In this document: piece after piece, positions 25,364 through 34,783 of the stretch
How the letters are laid out: each line of letters begins with the position of its first letter
Numbering within the stretch: the stretch's first letter is position 1
Source of the DNA: CAZDCD01 sp964503885
Lineage (GTDB): Bacteria; Bacteroidota; Bacteroidia; Bacteroidales; UBA10428
DNA: 64,000 bases
Assembly: GCA_964503885.1 (NCBI GenBank)
Contig: CAZDCD010000004.1
Location: 62,001-126,000 of the forward strand
Direction: 5' to 3'
Notes under the pieces: model-generated
Told to the model about the DNA's origin: nothing
The model's input: the letters and a program-made list of their open reading frames with translations, nothing else
Databases searched by the model: none
Translations under genes and position numbers: made by a program

Positions 25364-25451
25364 CCCGCCTGGGGCGGGAGAGCTCAGCGCGGCTAATTAA
25401 ACCCTCCGCCATCGGCGGGATTATTTAACTTACCCCCGATAATTATCGGGG
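25364..25451. repeat. Three consecutive palindromes in the non-coding stretch 25273-25756
   Basis: This 484-nt stretch upstream of cbpA has no credible gene. It holds three perfect inverted repeats in 88 nt: CCCGCC-tgg-GGCGGG (25364-25378), CCGCC-atc-GGCGG (25406-25418) and the 18-bp CCCCGATAATTATCGGGG (25434-25451). G+C is well above the surrounding sequence. This looks like an interspersed repeat element rather than a single terminator. Confidence 0.65.
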
Positions 25452-25756
25452 TCAATGCACTACGTTTCTGAAATTTGAGTTTCACGAATAAATCTATCCA
25501 TATCCAAAACCAAAACACCTTATAACCTGTTTTTGTTTTCAGATTCTGGTATGGTTCCGGGGAAAGCAGGTTAAACGTTTGCGTGAAGAAGAAATATTCA
25601 GAAATTTCATGAGATACAAAGATACTCTTAATAAAATCTACCACGGATTAATTTTCAAATTCCATATAACAATTTTCAAATTTAAGATTCCGGATCAGTT
25701 AATTCAAATCGATTTTATATATTGTACACTATTTATCCGGTAACTTTTCCGAGATC

Positions 25757-26668
25757 CTATTTGCTGGAGCCACATGCAATGGGTTGTTCATCACAATCAT
25801 ACGCGCACCATGCACCTTCATGTTCCGCAAAATTATAGGTCGAACTATAACTTGTTCTTAAGGCCTGATAGTTTGCACAATACATGCTGGTTAGTGTGGT
25901 TAGCAAACTGCCTTCCCATTCAAGGGTCGAAGAAATCACTTCATAATGTCCGTTGACATAATCCCAACCGTAGTTAATACTATTGATCACTGAATTCGTA
26001 ACATACTGGGGTTCGCTCCGGGGAGTATATATTGTACGCCCTTCCCCGGCAATATAATGGTAATAAAAAAGCTCCTGATTCGCTACTATCTCATTAAAGG
26101 GAGCGTAATAGGTGGTGATCGTAATCTGAAGATTGTTAAGTATGGTTGTCCATTCTGAAATCAGATAGGAATCGTCGAGATCGGAATAATAAACACCGTT
26201 TCTTGTTCCGCTGATATACAAATCCTTTATACTGGTTCCCGTCATGCTTTCCGTGGTCTCTACCAGCGTGTACTTATACGTACCCCGGTCAATTTCCCAG
26301 GTGCATTCCGATACATTTGCGAACCCTTCGCACCCTTTAAACACCCAGTTGCTTACCAGAGTCGATTTTGCTGTTTCACCAAGAAGAATTCCGGGATGAC
26401 CGATCAGTTCGTTAAAGTTCTCAATGACTTCCAGAATTCGCTGAAAACCGGTATCCACCTCGGCATAATCGTATAATTCTGCCTGGATTGGAATGGGTGC
26501 AATATCCATAAATGAAGTGTCGTCTTCTGCTATTTCCGCCAGGATATCTGTCATTAAACTGTCGTTACTGATATTTTGTCCCGTATCTCCTCCATCATCC
26601 TTATCTTTGGAACATCCGAAGTGTAGCATGACAAGAGCACCAATTAAAAAAATTACTATTCGTTTCAT
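25757..26668 (-). CDS. Hypothetical lipoprotein
   Basis: 303 aa with a lipoprotein signal (MKRIVIFLIGALVMLHFGCSKDKDDGG; lipobox HFGC, Cys about 19) followed by a short acidic linker. The rest is beta-rich with several Cys (GCEGFANVSECTW, a C-terminal YDCDEQPIACGS) likely in disulfides. No family is recognised. The acidic start after the Cys is compatible with surface export of Bacteroidota lipoproteins. It lies 11 nt downstream of the DUF4412-type gene on the same strand. Confidence 0.75.
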   Translation of the reverse strand: MKRIVIFLIGALVMLHFGCSKDKDDGGDTGQNISNDSLMTDILAEIAEDDTSFMDIAPIPIQAELYDYAEVDTGFQRILEVIENFNELIGHPGILLGETAKSTLVSNWVFKGCEGFANVSECTWEIDRGTYKYTLVETTESMTGTSIKDLYISGTRNGVYYSDLDDSYLISEWTTILNNLQITITTYYAPFNEIVANQELFYYHYIAGEGRTIYTPRSEPQYVTNSVINSINYGWDYVNGHYEVISSTLEWEGSLLTTLTSMYCANYQALRTSYSSTYNFAEHEGAWCAYDCDEQPIACGSSK

Positions 26669-26679
26669 GAGTATCGCTT

Positions 26680-27588
26680 TTATTTTTCAGGATAAATGTT
26701 TATTTCCATGGTTCCCTCAAATACTTCGAGGATAATGAGGTCGCCTGCTTTCCAGTCGTATGTACTGGTTTTGCTTTCCCCGTTAAAAAGCCGTATTGTC
26801 CGGTATCTGAGAGGGCCCTGTTCATCATCCGTTAACTCGCTGCCATTCCTGATCATATGGATGACTATTTTCGCCGGACTTTCTCCGTTGTCAGAAAGAG
26901 AAACCTTGTAGTATACCGTACGGTCAACCATCAACTTCAGCTTTGTCCCCCTGTTTGCTGTGTCTTTATATGGAATTGTAACCTCTTTGGCAGTCCATTT
27001 ATCGGGAGGAGGTGGCTCAGGAATGACTGGCCTCAATCTCTCATCAACTTCAGAATAATCAGCAGGCACTTTAAAGAAATCAGGATTGACTTTCCATTTG
27101 CTGACATCGGTGAGTTCCATCGAAGTGTTCCCTGCCACATTATTCTCTATTTTAACAGGAAAATGCAATGCATCGGCATACCATACCGTGAATATTTTCT
27201 GATCCTGCTGGTAGATTCCCAGCTTGCGGCAATCGAATCCGTTCAGGGTTTCTGTCCCTTCATTTTTTTCGATTCCGTTTTCTTTAAACCATTCGTATGA
27301 CTGCACCGGGTCATTCATCCTGCTCATTGCTGCATCACATGTGGTTTTATGTACAAGCTTTTTACCGGGCATCAGAATAAAGGTAGTGTTCTCACCGGGC
27401 ATTGCAATAACAATTCCCTGTGTTCCGCCTTCATCAAATTCATACCTGTACCTGTTTAAATCGGAATACACGGCATACTTCATTTCTTTGCCTGAAACCC
27501 TATTGATCATGGTGGCCTGAAACTGGCAGATCGCCGGGAAAGGCATCAGGCAAAACATAGCTATCATCCATTTCTTCTGCATCATCAT
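26680..27588 (-). CDS. DUF4412/LolA-like secreted protein
   Basis: 302 aa with signal peptide (about 1-21, ending FPAICQ). Residues 25-190 follow the DUF4412 pattern (MINRVSGKEMKYAVYSDLNRYRYE, GIVIAMPGENTTFILMPGKKLVH, ETLNGFDCRKLGIY, FPVKIEN, DFFKVPADY), a lipoprotein-carrier-like beta fold. The C-terminal 100 residues are an extra beta domain. Probably periplasmic and lipid- or protein-binding; function not known. The lipoprotein gene 11 nt downstream is probably co-transcribed. Confidence 0.78.
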   Translation of the reverse strand: MMMQKKWMIAMFCLMPFPAICQFQATMINRVSGKEMKYAVYSDLNRYRYEFDEGGTQGIVIAMPGENTTFILMPGKKLVHKTTCDAAMSRMNDPVQSYEWFKENGIEKNEGTETLNGFDCRKLGIYQQDQKIFTVWYADALHFPVKIENNVAGNTSMELTDVSKWKVNPDFFKVPADYSEVDERLRPVIPEPPPPDKWTAKEVTIPYKDTANRGTKLKLMVDRTVYYKVSLSDNGESPAKIVIHMIRNGSELTDDEQGPLRYRTIRLFNGESKTSTYDWKAGDLIILEVFEGTMEINIYPEK

Positions 27589-27658
27589 TGATTTATAGAA
27601 TCCAATCCTGTAGAATATTTATATTTCATTGATAAAGAAATTATTACAATTCTTATAA

Positions 27659-29677
27659 TCATCTAACGATACTGATCTTATGCATACCGTCATTTACTTT
27701 TACCAGGTAAAAGCCTTCCGGCAGATCGGTTACATCCAGTTGTGTCTCACCATCTGTCAATCTGAACTCTTTTACCAGAATGCCTGAACTGTTGAACAAT
27801 CTTGCTGTTGAAGCACTTTTTGCAACAATATTCAGATAACCGTTCGCCGGATTTGGCATGATCCGGATGGTTTCCGGGTTCTCATAATCATCAGTTATTG
27901 CGTTTACAGCCTTTTTTACCAGTCGCACATTGTCAACTGACACAGTCGCAATTTCCAGGCCTGTCTGAATCGAAAGCTGCATATCCGGGAGAACCGTATC
28001 CAAAACAAATTCCAAGGAATATGATTGAAATGTGGTATCCAAAAAGATCTCTTCAGAATAAATATTAGTCCAGGGGTCAACACTTTGCTCAAATGAAACC
28101 CTGCAATACATAACACCGGTTTCTAACTTTGCGTTGAAAGTAACAATGTATGTGGCGCCCGTTTCAAGCTTACCGGTCTGCAAGGGTGAAAGTACCTGGT
28201 TCAGCTGTATATCCCAGGCCAACGGATCAGCTGCAAGTGAAATCCCTGTTACTTCACATGTACCACCGGTCAGCGCCACCCCGGCATTTACTCCGCGTGA
28301 ACTATTAAAGAACAACGACCATGGTGCCAAAGTACAAGCCTCAAAATCGCCGTTTTCCAGAATATTATCAGGATCGGCTGCAGTTCCGGGTATGCAAATA
28401 ATTGGTTGGTCAGCGCCCATATATGTACTATCAGCCCAACGTTGTTCACCATCAATATCATTTATGCCTGCAATAAAGGTCCCGTATAAATCAATGTCAT
28501 TAAGCGAACTGCCAGCTAAATGCAAATCTCCGGTTTCAATTTCCTGAAATTCAACCTCTTTTGAAACAGAATTCATATCCAGGCCGGTATGGCTTTGCCA
28601 GTCCAAAAGAGTTGTATCAAGTTGTCCATTACCTGTATAGCATCCTACTATACCTCCAATACCATTACTTTCAATTAAATTATAATCGGAGGCTATTGGT
28701 GCTGTTCCATTTTGCAGAATATGCATGCCGTAATGAATACCATTACCGGAACCATTTGATCGTTTGTTAATGAAAATATTGTTCCTGATATCAGCTTCAC
28801 CATGAGAGTCATAGTCAATTACAAAGCTGTAACCATTTTTTATATTAACACCTCCTATATATATTGAATTAAAATAAAAATACATATGACTGCTATCATT
28901 ATCATTAATGCCAAAACCCCTTATATTAACTGAACTGTCAGTTGCTTCCGTATTTAAAGCAATAAAATTGTTGTATACCGAATCGACCGATTTTTTTACA
29001 TCAATATTATAGAAATATATTCCATACAGACTATTTACAGATTCTACATGAAGATTATGAATACTGTTATTCCTGATTATTGTATTCGAACTACTGTATA
29101 TCTGAATGCCTATCGTTGCTCCATTGCTTATCGGGCCTGTTGTATTTGTAGCTATATCGCAATGTTCCACCAAACTGGAATCACAGTAATTGATCTCTAC
29201 ACCGCGTGTACCATCGTGTCGAATAAAACAATATCGTATTATGGAATTTTTAGAATCATGTATCAAAAATGTTGAAGAGTTCCCCCGGCTGCTATGCATT
29301 AATTTGAGAACACATGAGTTTGTTTTTCCTCCGGGACGTCCATCTATAATTATATTGTTAGTACTATCCATTTCAATAATAGAAGTACCTGAAGCTCTCA
29401 CTATTACTTCAGTTGCTCCTTCTTCAGGGCGAATAGTAAGTGTATATTGTTCGTTACCAGGATAAGATTCAATATGAATATTTTCTGATTTTTCATAACC
29501 GTCTTTAATTTCAAGAATTGTGTTTCCGTTCAATCCGTTTGCATTAACGTCCTGAACGGCTGCATCCAGACCAGGATAATTACCTTCGTCTCCGACAGTA
29601 AGTATACCTGAAAGTTGAGCTAAAACAGAGGGCATCGGTATTGCATTTATCATGAGCAACAACAATAGCTTTTTCAT
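27659..29677 (-). CDS. T9SS-sorted right-handed beta-helix protein with carbohydrate-binding-like domain
   Basis: 672 aa. Signal peptide (to about residue 20), then a parallel beta-helix (about 30-400) rich in NTIIRNNSIHNL-type turns, as in polysaccharide lyases and secreted adhesins. A CBM4/9-like jelly-roll follows (about 435-590; ENGDFEACTLAPWSLF, ATYIVTFNAKLETG, IFLDTTFQSYSLEF). The C-terminus is a T9SS type A domain (IMPNPANGYLNIVA to MHKISIVR). No catalytic triad is identifiable. It is likely a surface protein that binds or processes polysaccharide. Confidence 0.83.
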   Translation of the reverse strand: MKKLLLLLMINAIPMPSVLAQLSGILTVGDEGNYPGLDAAVQDVNANGLNGNTILEIKDGYEKSENIHIESYPGNEQYTLTIRPEEGATEVIVRASGTSIIEMDSTNNIIIDGRPGGKTNSCVLKLMHSSRGNSSTFLIHDSKNSIIRYCFIRHDGTRGVEINYCDSSLVEHCDIATNTTGPISNGATIGIQIYSSSNTIIRNNSIHNLHVESVNSLYGIYFYNIDVKKSVDSVYNNFIALNTEATDSSVNIRGFGINDNDSSHMYFYFNSIYIGGVNIKNGYSFVIDYDSHGEADIRNNIFINKRSNGSGNGIHYGMHILQNGTAPIASDYNLIESNGIGGIVGCYTGNGQLDTTLLDWQSHTGLDMNSVSKEVEFQEIETGDLHLAGSSLNDIDLYGTFIAGINDIDGEQRWADSTYMGADQPIICIPGTAADPDNILENGDFEACTLAPWSLFFNSSRGVNAGVALTGGTCEVTGISLAADPLAWDIQLNQVLSPLQTGKLETGATYIVTFNAKLETGVMYCRVSFEQSVDPWTNIYSEEIFLDTTFQSYSLEFVLDTVLPDMQLSIQTGLEIATVSVDNVRLVKKAVNAITDDYENPETIRIMPNPANGYLNIVAKSASTARLFNSSGILVKEFRLTDGETQLDVTDLPEGFYLVKVNDGMHKISIVR

Positions 29678-29721
29678 GGTTATTTTTTCTTTATTGTGAA
29701 TTATCCTGTTTCTTAATGGCT

Positions 29722-30972
29722 TTATTGAATGATCACTTTATACACAAAACTATCCCTGGTCCCATCAATTACAGCCAGGTAGATTCCTCCCGGCAGATGC
29801 GACACATCAAAGACCAGCGAGCGGCCGGCAATGATACCTTCTTTTACCACCAGCCCCGAACTGTTCACTAATTTAAATGCAGCACCATTTTCAGCTTCAA
29901 TCCTTAAATAATTATTTGCCGGACAGGGATAGATCAAGCAACTGCTTTTTTGAGGTTCTTCATTAGCGTTTAGCTGTTGATTCCCATAGAATATCACGGT
30001 GCCCGACTCTCCAACGGCCCAGATAAAATGATCGTTTACAGCAAAAATATCCGCGAGATCATTCGTAGTGATTCGATCTTCTTCAATGATATTCAGCAAA
30101 TTAAAAGCATATTGCAGCCGCACGATGCATCCGTTCATTCCGGCTGCCCAGTAATGAACTCCATCCGGCAGGCCCGTAACGGCCATTAACGTATCTTCAC
30201 TGCCGGTGGTATAATCCAGGTTATTTGCCCATTTATCTTTGGTAAAAAGCACAAATCCACCCTCTCCTACTGCACAGCCATTGTTATCACCGGCATTAAA
30301 TATATCGCAGAGATCTTTGCCGTATGATGGAATAGCGATATCTGCAGCCCAGCCGCTTATTTCGTTTCGTCCTCCGTTGTTTGTCGTAAAAAATATACCA
30401 TCCTGTCCGCAGGCCTGGCCATAATCCATATCCCTGAAATGGATGCTGTACAGCTCATTTTCTATGCGTATTCCCTGGGGCATAATCCAGGAATCACCGC
30501 CATTGATGCTGTGCAGGATTAAACTCAACGTATCGTTTCCCGAAAGCTCATAACCGGCAGTCCATCCCATTGTGTCGTTAATGAAAAACAGATCGTTCAG
30601 AACGGCATGAGGGAACCTGAAGACAGTTTCCCACTGAGTTCCCCCGTCAGATGTGCGCATGATACAGGCAGTATCAGACAAATTACCGGCCTGTCCGGCT
30701 AACCAGCCCAAATTCCTGTCGAAAAAAACAAGTCCAGCAGGGTTAATATTTTCAATTTGAGTTAATTCCGACCAATGTTTTCCTGCATCAATGGTGTGCA
30801 ATATTTCTCCTTTATCGGATGCTATCCAGCCGAATAAAGAGTCTGTGAACCAAACAGATATTAGATCTGAGCCAATTGGTGAGGGTTGGAGTTGCCAACC
30901 GTTCTGAGCAAAATTTCCGTCCAAAAGGAACAGTGATGTGATTATGAAGATTAATATCCTTTTCATTTTCAT
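29722..30972 (-). CDS. T9SS-sorted YCF48/BNR-like beta-propeller protein
   Basis: 416 aa with signal peptide (1-22). Propeller repeats of the YCF48/sialidase-BNR type recur about every 45-50 residues: ISVWFTDSLFGWIASDKGEILHTIDAGKHW, LVFFDRNLGWLAG, DLFFINDTMGWTAG, SIHFRDMDYGQACG. The C-terminal 80 residues are a T9SS sorting domain (LIYPCPANNYLRIEAE to YKVIIQ). Its substrate or partner is unknown. Confidence 0.83.
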   Translation of the reverse strand: MKMKRILIFIITSLFLLDGNFAQNGWQLQPSPIGSDLISVWFTDSLFGWIASDKGEILHTIDAGKHWSELTQIENINPAGLVFFDRNLGWLAGQAGNLSDTACIMRTSDGGTQWETVFRFPHAVLNDLFFINDTMGWTAGYELSGNDTLSLILHSINGGDSWIMPQGIRIENELYSIHFRDMDYGQACGQDGIFFTTNNGGRNEISGWAADIAIPSYGKDLCDIFNAGDNNGCAVGEGGFVLFTKDKWANNLDYTTGSEDTLMAVTGLPDGVHYWAAGMNGCIVRLQYAFNLLNIIEEDRITTNDLADIFAVNDHFIWAVGESGTVIFYGNQQLNANEEPQKSSCLIYPCPANNYLRIEAENGAAFKLVNSSGLVVKEGIIAGRSLVFDVSHLPGGIYLAVIDGTRDSFVYKVIIQ

Positions 30973-31010
30973 AGAATTAAATTTTGATCATAATCCAACA
31001 GGATGAATGG

Positions 31011-31595
31011 CTAATCCAGTGCAGGTGTAAGCAATAGTGTCCACGTCAGTGATCCTGCATTGGATGTGGCGTTTATTACTGCACCTGAAATGATGGCGTC
31101 ATCAAAATCAAAGGTCAGATCAGCATTTGGTTCTGCTCCGCTGAAATCAAGTGTATTTACCAGTTGCCAGTTACCCTGGTTATCTTTCGTATAAATATTT
31201 TGCACATCATTCATTACATTCACACCTGCATCGATGAATACATACCGGTCATCCAGCGTACCTTCAAGGCGACCAATGGGATACATTTCCCAACTTCCGC
31301 TCCTTTCGATTTTGGAATCTGCATCAATAACGGTCTCCCCGGAATAACTGAGTGTGGCGTCACTGACAGTAACCGCTCCGAGTTCCTTGTCAATGACCAC
31401 ATCCATCTGTGCCGTTACGTCCCATTCGGGATAAACACTCGTATATCGCACCATCAGGGTACCATAATAACTGCGTTCAAGCCAGTTTTCAGGTGCCATA
31501 TCGTTCTCTTTTTTAGCACAGCCAATAAACATGATCAGGATAACCAGTGCATAAAATATTACAATACTCTGTGCAGTCACATTTGACTTTTTCAT
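31011..31595 (-). CDS. Hypothetical lipoprotein
   Basis: 194 aa from ATG 31595 (a longer frame runs into the upstream gene and is rejected). Lipobox FIGCAKKEN places the lipidated Cys near residue 26. The mature part is beta-rich (YYGTLMVRYTSVYPEWDVTAQMDVVI, RLEGTLDDRYVFIDAG). No family is recognised. It is 28 nt downstream of the OmpA-like gene, probably in one transcript. Confidence 0.72.
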   Translation of the reverse strand: MKKSNVTAQSIVIFYALVILIMFIGCAKKENDMAPENWLERSYYGTLMVRYTSVYPEWDVTAQMDVVIDKELGAVTVSDATLSYSGETVIDADSKIERSGSWEMYPIGRLEGTLDDRYVFIDAGVNVMNDVQNIYTKDNQGNWQLVNTLDFSGAEPNADLTFDFDDAIISGAVINATSNAGSLTWTLLLTPALD

Positions 31596-31623
31596 TATGC
31601 TGGATTTTGTGATTTGAAAATTT

Positions 31624-32904
31624 TTACAGCTTGACAAATTCAACCCTGCGGTTGCTGGCTTTTCCTTCGGGAGTATCATTTGAAGCCAGCGGAACCGTCT
31701 CCCCAAAACCTTTGGATGCAAACCTGTCTTTGGAAATACCCATAGCAACAAGTTTATTTACAACTGCTTCCGCCCGTTGTTCGGATAATTTAAGGTTGAA
31801 ATCGTCGCTTCCGTCACTGTCGGTATGGCCTTCAATACTGAATTTTACATCGGGGTGTTCAATCATCAGGTCGTGAATTTTATTGAGCACACCCATTGAT
31901 TCGGGCTTTATCGTTGCTTTCCCCACGTCGAACCGGATTCCGTTGGACACTATTTTACCATCCTGGAGCAGTTTATCATAGAGTTTTACTGCTCCTTTGG
32001 CCAACCTTACGTTAGTCATGAACCGGTTTATGCCTTTTACGCCCGCAGTTCCAAACCCGTCTATTCCTATGGTAATGCCGGAAGGATTTATTTCCATATT
32101 CGGAACATTGAGCACACGGGCATCATCAAGATACACTTTCAAAGCCCTGCGGTTGAATGAAACGGATATATGCCTCCAAAAGCTTTTTTCCTGATCCCAT
32201 TCGGAGTCCATACCCGGATACAATCCTTTGTTCCTATCGTTATAAGCAGCACCGGGAGTAATCCTCAGGATAGAACCATACAAACCATCGGAGTACTTTT
32301 TCTGGTTCTTGACATCCCTGAACCATATATAAAAACTTGTGTACTCTTTTTTCTCAAACCAGCCGTTGAATTCCAGTGTGAATTCTTCAGGAAGATAATC
32401 CTGTTCACGGTTATTAATATAGGGAATGATCTTTGATGACCCCGTCATGAAGTAAATGACACGTTGGTTATCAAATTCTGCATTTTCGACCCTTCCCTCC
32501 ACCAGATCCCATCGTGAAGGAAATTCACCGTTCTCTTCACCTTCCTGGTTGTCCTCAAAGATGATCTCATTGCCCGGAACAAAATCATATTTACTCCAGG
32601 ATAAGGCAGGACCGGTATCCGCAGCTACTGTATTTTTAGTGGTATTATCTTCAGAAGATGCTTCCGTAGCGTCTTTTGAGGCAGAATCGTCCCCTTTCTC
32701 TTCGGGACTTTTTTCCTTGTCATCGCTGAAGATGTCCTTTATCCCTTCTTCAGTCTTGTCCAATCCTTTATTAATTCCCTGATCAGTTCTTTTATTGGCC
32801 CGTTGAATTGTTTTGTTCTTCAACTTATCTTTCAGGTTAATCTGGCCGTAATTGTATGTGATCATTGAAAAACAGACAATTAAGAATAAAACAATTTTTT
32901 TCAT
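31624..32904 (-). CDS. OmpA-family protein with concanavalin-like central domain
   Basis: 426 aa from ATG 32904. Signal peptide ending NYGQ, then a helical and acidic, Ser/Asp/Glu-rich linker (about 25-100). A lectin/LamG-like beta sandwich follows (about 105-300; FTLEFNGWFEKKEYTSFYIWF, RRALKVYLDDARVLNVPN). A C-terminal OmpA peptidoglycan-binding domain completes it (GIRFDVGKATIKPESM, IEGHTDSDGSDDFNLKLSEQRAEAV, DRFASKGFGE, KASNRRVEF). It probably tethers the outer membrane to peptidoglycan while the sandwich binds a glycan or protein. Confidence 0.88.
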   Translation of the reverse strand: MKKIVLFLIVCFSMITYNYGQINLKDKLKNKTIQRANKRTDQGINKGLDKTEEGIKDIFSDDKEKSPEEKGDDSASKDATEASSEDNTTKNTVAADTGPALSWSKYDFVPGNEIIFEDNQEGEENGEFPSRWDLVEGRVENAEFDNQRVIYFMTGSSKIIPYINNREQDYLPEEFTLEFNGWFEKKEYTSFYIWFRDVKNQKKYSDGLYGSILRITPGAAYNDRNKGLYPGMDSEWDQEKSFWRHISVSFNRRALKVYLDDARVLNVPNMEINPSGITIGIDGFGTAGVKGINRFMTNVRLAKGAVKLYDKLLQDGKIVSNGIRFDVGKATIKPESMGVLNKIHDLMIEHPDVKFSIEGHTDSDGSDDFNLKLSEQRAEAVVNKLVAMGISKDRFASKGFGETVPLASNDTPEGKASNRRVEFVKL

Positions 32905-32943
32905 AGCTTCAGGTTTTATTGTTGTACCAATCAATTTTTGTAT

Positions 32944-33372
32944 CTAGTCATTCAGAATTTCAAGAATATCAATACAATAATCAGATCCGGCATCATAATG
33001 TCGAATTCTGAAACAGTTCACTCCTTCAGAAATAATTATCGGGTTCTTTTTTGATGGATACGCTATAGGCTCTCCAACAACGACCAGGTTATCGGTAAAC
33101 TGAATCTTTACAGAATGATCATCAAGGATCTCCAGCAATTTAAAATACAGGGGTGCATTTTTGCTTCCGAATTCCCCTCCCGGTTCAACTTCAAGTATGG
33201 TCGTATCGGTAAATGCGGCTTCCCATGCCTTGGTCGACCAGCCGATCTGTACTATGCGCAGCCGTACTCTACTACCGCTGTGATTAACTCCTGAATAATC
33301 AATGAGCAATACCACAAGAAGAACCAGCACAGGAACCCGCATTGTTCTGCCTTTCAGGTGATTTTTTTTCAT
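32944..33372 (-). CDS. Hypothetical small secreted protein
   Basis: 142 aa from ATG 33372 (33342 is also possible); a hydrophobic segment (MRVPVLVLLVVLLIDYSG) acts as signal or anchor. The rest is beta-rich (RLRIVQIGWSTKAWEAAFTD, SVKIQFTDNLVVVGEPIAY) and ends DYCIDILEILND. No family is recognised. It lies 39 nt upstream of the OmpA-like gene on the same strand. Confidence 0.62.
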   Translation of the reverse strand: MKKNHLKGRTMRVPVLVLLVVLLIDYSGVNHSGSRVRLRIVQIGWSTKAWEAAFTDTTILEVEPGGEFGSKNAPLYFKLLEILDDHSVKIQFTDNLVVVGEPIAYPSKKNPIIISEGVNCFRIRHYDAGSDYCIDILEILND

Positions 33373-33826
33373 GCAGTTGAAATCATGAGAATGTATCGGG
33401 GATAAAAATACCATATGGAAGGCTACCGGTTGAAGGTATTCTAGTAAACACATGTTTTAAATTAGGGTTTGCCCTTTTTTTGTGAGAACTTATCATACCA
33501 TTTGTTCGACAAAAGTTGCATTCTATGAGAAATTTCTTATGTCCATTTGTTCCGGGCACATATTAAAATGTTTTTTGCATTTTCGCGCCACGGGTTGTCA
33601 TTACCCGGAATATTCAAAAAAGACTACGCTTATTTTCATTGATGATCGTTTGCTCATTAATTTAGTACCGGACGGGATTATCAAAAAAGGCTTTGCATCT
33701 TAATACATCTTAATAATCTCAAATCAACTAACATTACAACCAGATATTGATGAAATTAAAAATTATTTTTGGCTAAGTAGAATACAAAAATTAACAGCCA
33801 TTAGAAATCGCACCCTGAGTGAAGGC

Positions 33827-33884
33827 CCCGACCTGTGAAATCATGCTTCGCACGACTGACTTTGCAAGCATTTCAAAGGTCGGG
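33827..33884. repeat. Extended imperfect hairpin in the non-coding stretch 33454-33972
   Basis: No credible gene lies in this 519-nt stretch. A long stem-loop is visible: CCCGACCT (33827-33834) pairs with AGGTCGGG (33877-33884), GAA with TTC, and ATGCTT with AAGCAT inside, leaving a 17-nt loop. It is not followed by a T run. It may be part of a structured RNA, an interspersed repeat or an atypical terminator for the LytTR gene. Confidence 0.5.
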
Positions 33885-33972
33885 CAAAGCGCCGGAACGA
33901 GCAGGAGAAAAAAACTAGGAACAGGTTCAGACAATAATCTGACGGAAAGCTGATAAAAAGTTGGTTGCCGGA

Positions 33973-34725
33973 TTAGTGATAGGTCATTGAATCAAGGGTC
34001 TTAAGGATGTTATGCCGGTTGGCGAGGGAAACCGGAACAGCGGAAGCATCTTTCATAAGAAGGTAGCCTCCTTCGGACTTCACAAATTTGTCGACATATG
34101 CCGTATTGATCAAATGTGACTGGTGAACCCTGAGAAATCCAGCATTCTTAAGCAATTCGTCATACTCCTTCAATGTTTTCGAGACGAGTACTTTCCTGTT
34201 TCCTGTGAGGTAAAAAAACGTATAATTATTGTCCGATTCACACCGGATGATATCGCATATGTCCACAAAATGCAAATAATCAGAAGTATGCAATACAATG
34301 CGTTTGAGTTTATTACTCTCTCCAAAGTTAGCGAGAAGTGAGTTGATTTTAAGTTGCTGTTCTTCTTTTTTTATAACCTCCCTGGCTTTGTTTACCGCAG
34401 CCGTCAGCTCGGCTGTATCAACCGGTTTTAAAATGAAGTCAAGGGCGCTTACTTTTATTGCCTGCACTGCGTATTCTTCATATGCTGTAATAAAGATCAG
34501 CTTAAAATCAATACGATCAATTCGCTTCAACAGGTCGAATCCTGTTCCGTCGGGAAGGTTAATATCAAGAAAAAGCAATTCGGGATGGGTTCTTTCAATG
34601 ACCTCAAATCCAGATTCAATATCACCTGCTGTACCGACAACTGAAATATCGGGGAAACCGGTGTGAATTAATTTTGAAATAATGGCAATGATCTTTGTAT
34701 CATCATCGATAATAACAGTTCGCAT
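33973..34725 (-). CDS. LytTR-family response regulator
   Basis: 250 aa from ATG 34725. Receiver domain (1-120): MRTVIIDDDTKI, phospho-acceptor D54 in LFLDINLPDG, FITAYEEYA, FILKPVD. LytTR DNA-binding domain at about 150-248: IVLHTSDYLHFVDICDIIRCESDNNYT, KTLKEYDELL, FLRVHQSHLIN. It follows the TPR histidine kinase gene on the same strand (58 nt) and is its evident partner. The target genes cannot be read, but secreted-protein genes flank the pair. Confidence 0.94.
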   Translation of the reverse strand: MRTVIIDDDTKIIAIISKLIHTGFPDISVVGTAGDIESGFEVIERTHPELLFLDINLPDGTGFDLLKRIDRIDFKLIFITAYEEYAVQAIKVSALDFILKPVDTAELTAAVNKAREVIKKEEQQLKINSLLANFGESNKLKRIVLHTSDYLHFVDICDIIRCESDNNYTFFYLTGNRKVLVSKTLKEYDELLKNAGFLRVHQSHLINTAYVDKFVKSEGGYLLMKDASAVPVSLANRHNILKTLDSMTYH

Positions 34726-34783
34726 AATCCAAATCTTTATTGTATAAAAGTACAAAGAACAACCGTACAATGCCAGTTACCCT

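Noticed and set aside
25393..25644. 83-aa minus-strand frame upstream of cbpA
   Set aside because: It runs through two of the palindromes and has no protein-like pattern.
33482..33703. 73-aa plus-strand frame
   Set aside because: No signal, no motif, and odd composition in a region that otherwise looks non-coding.
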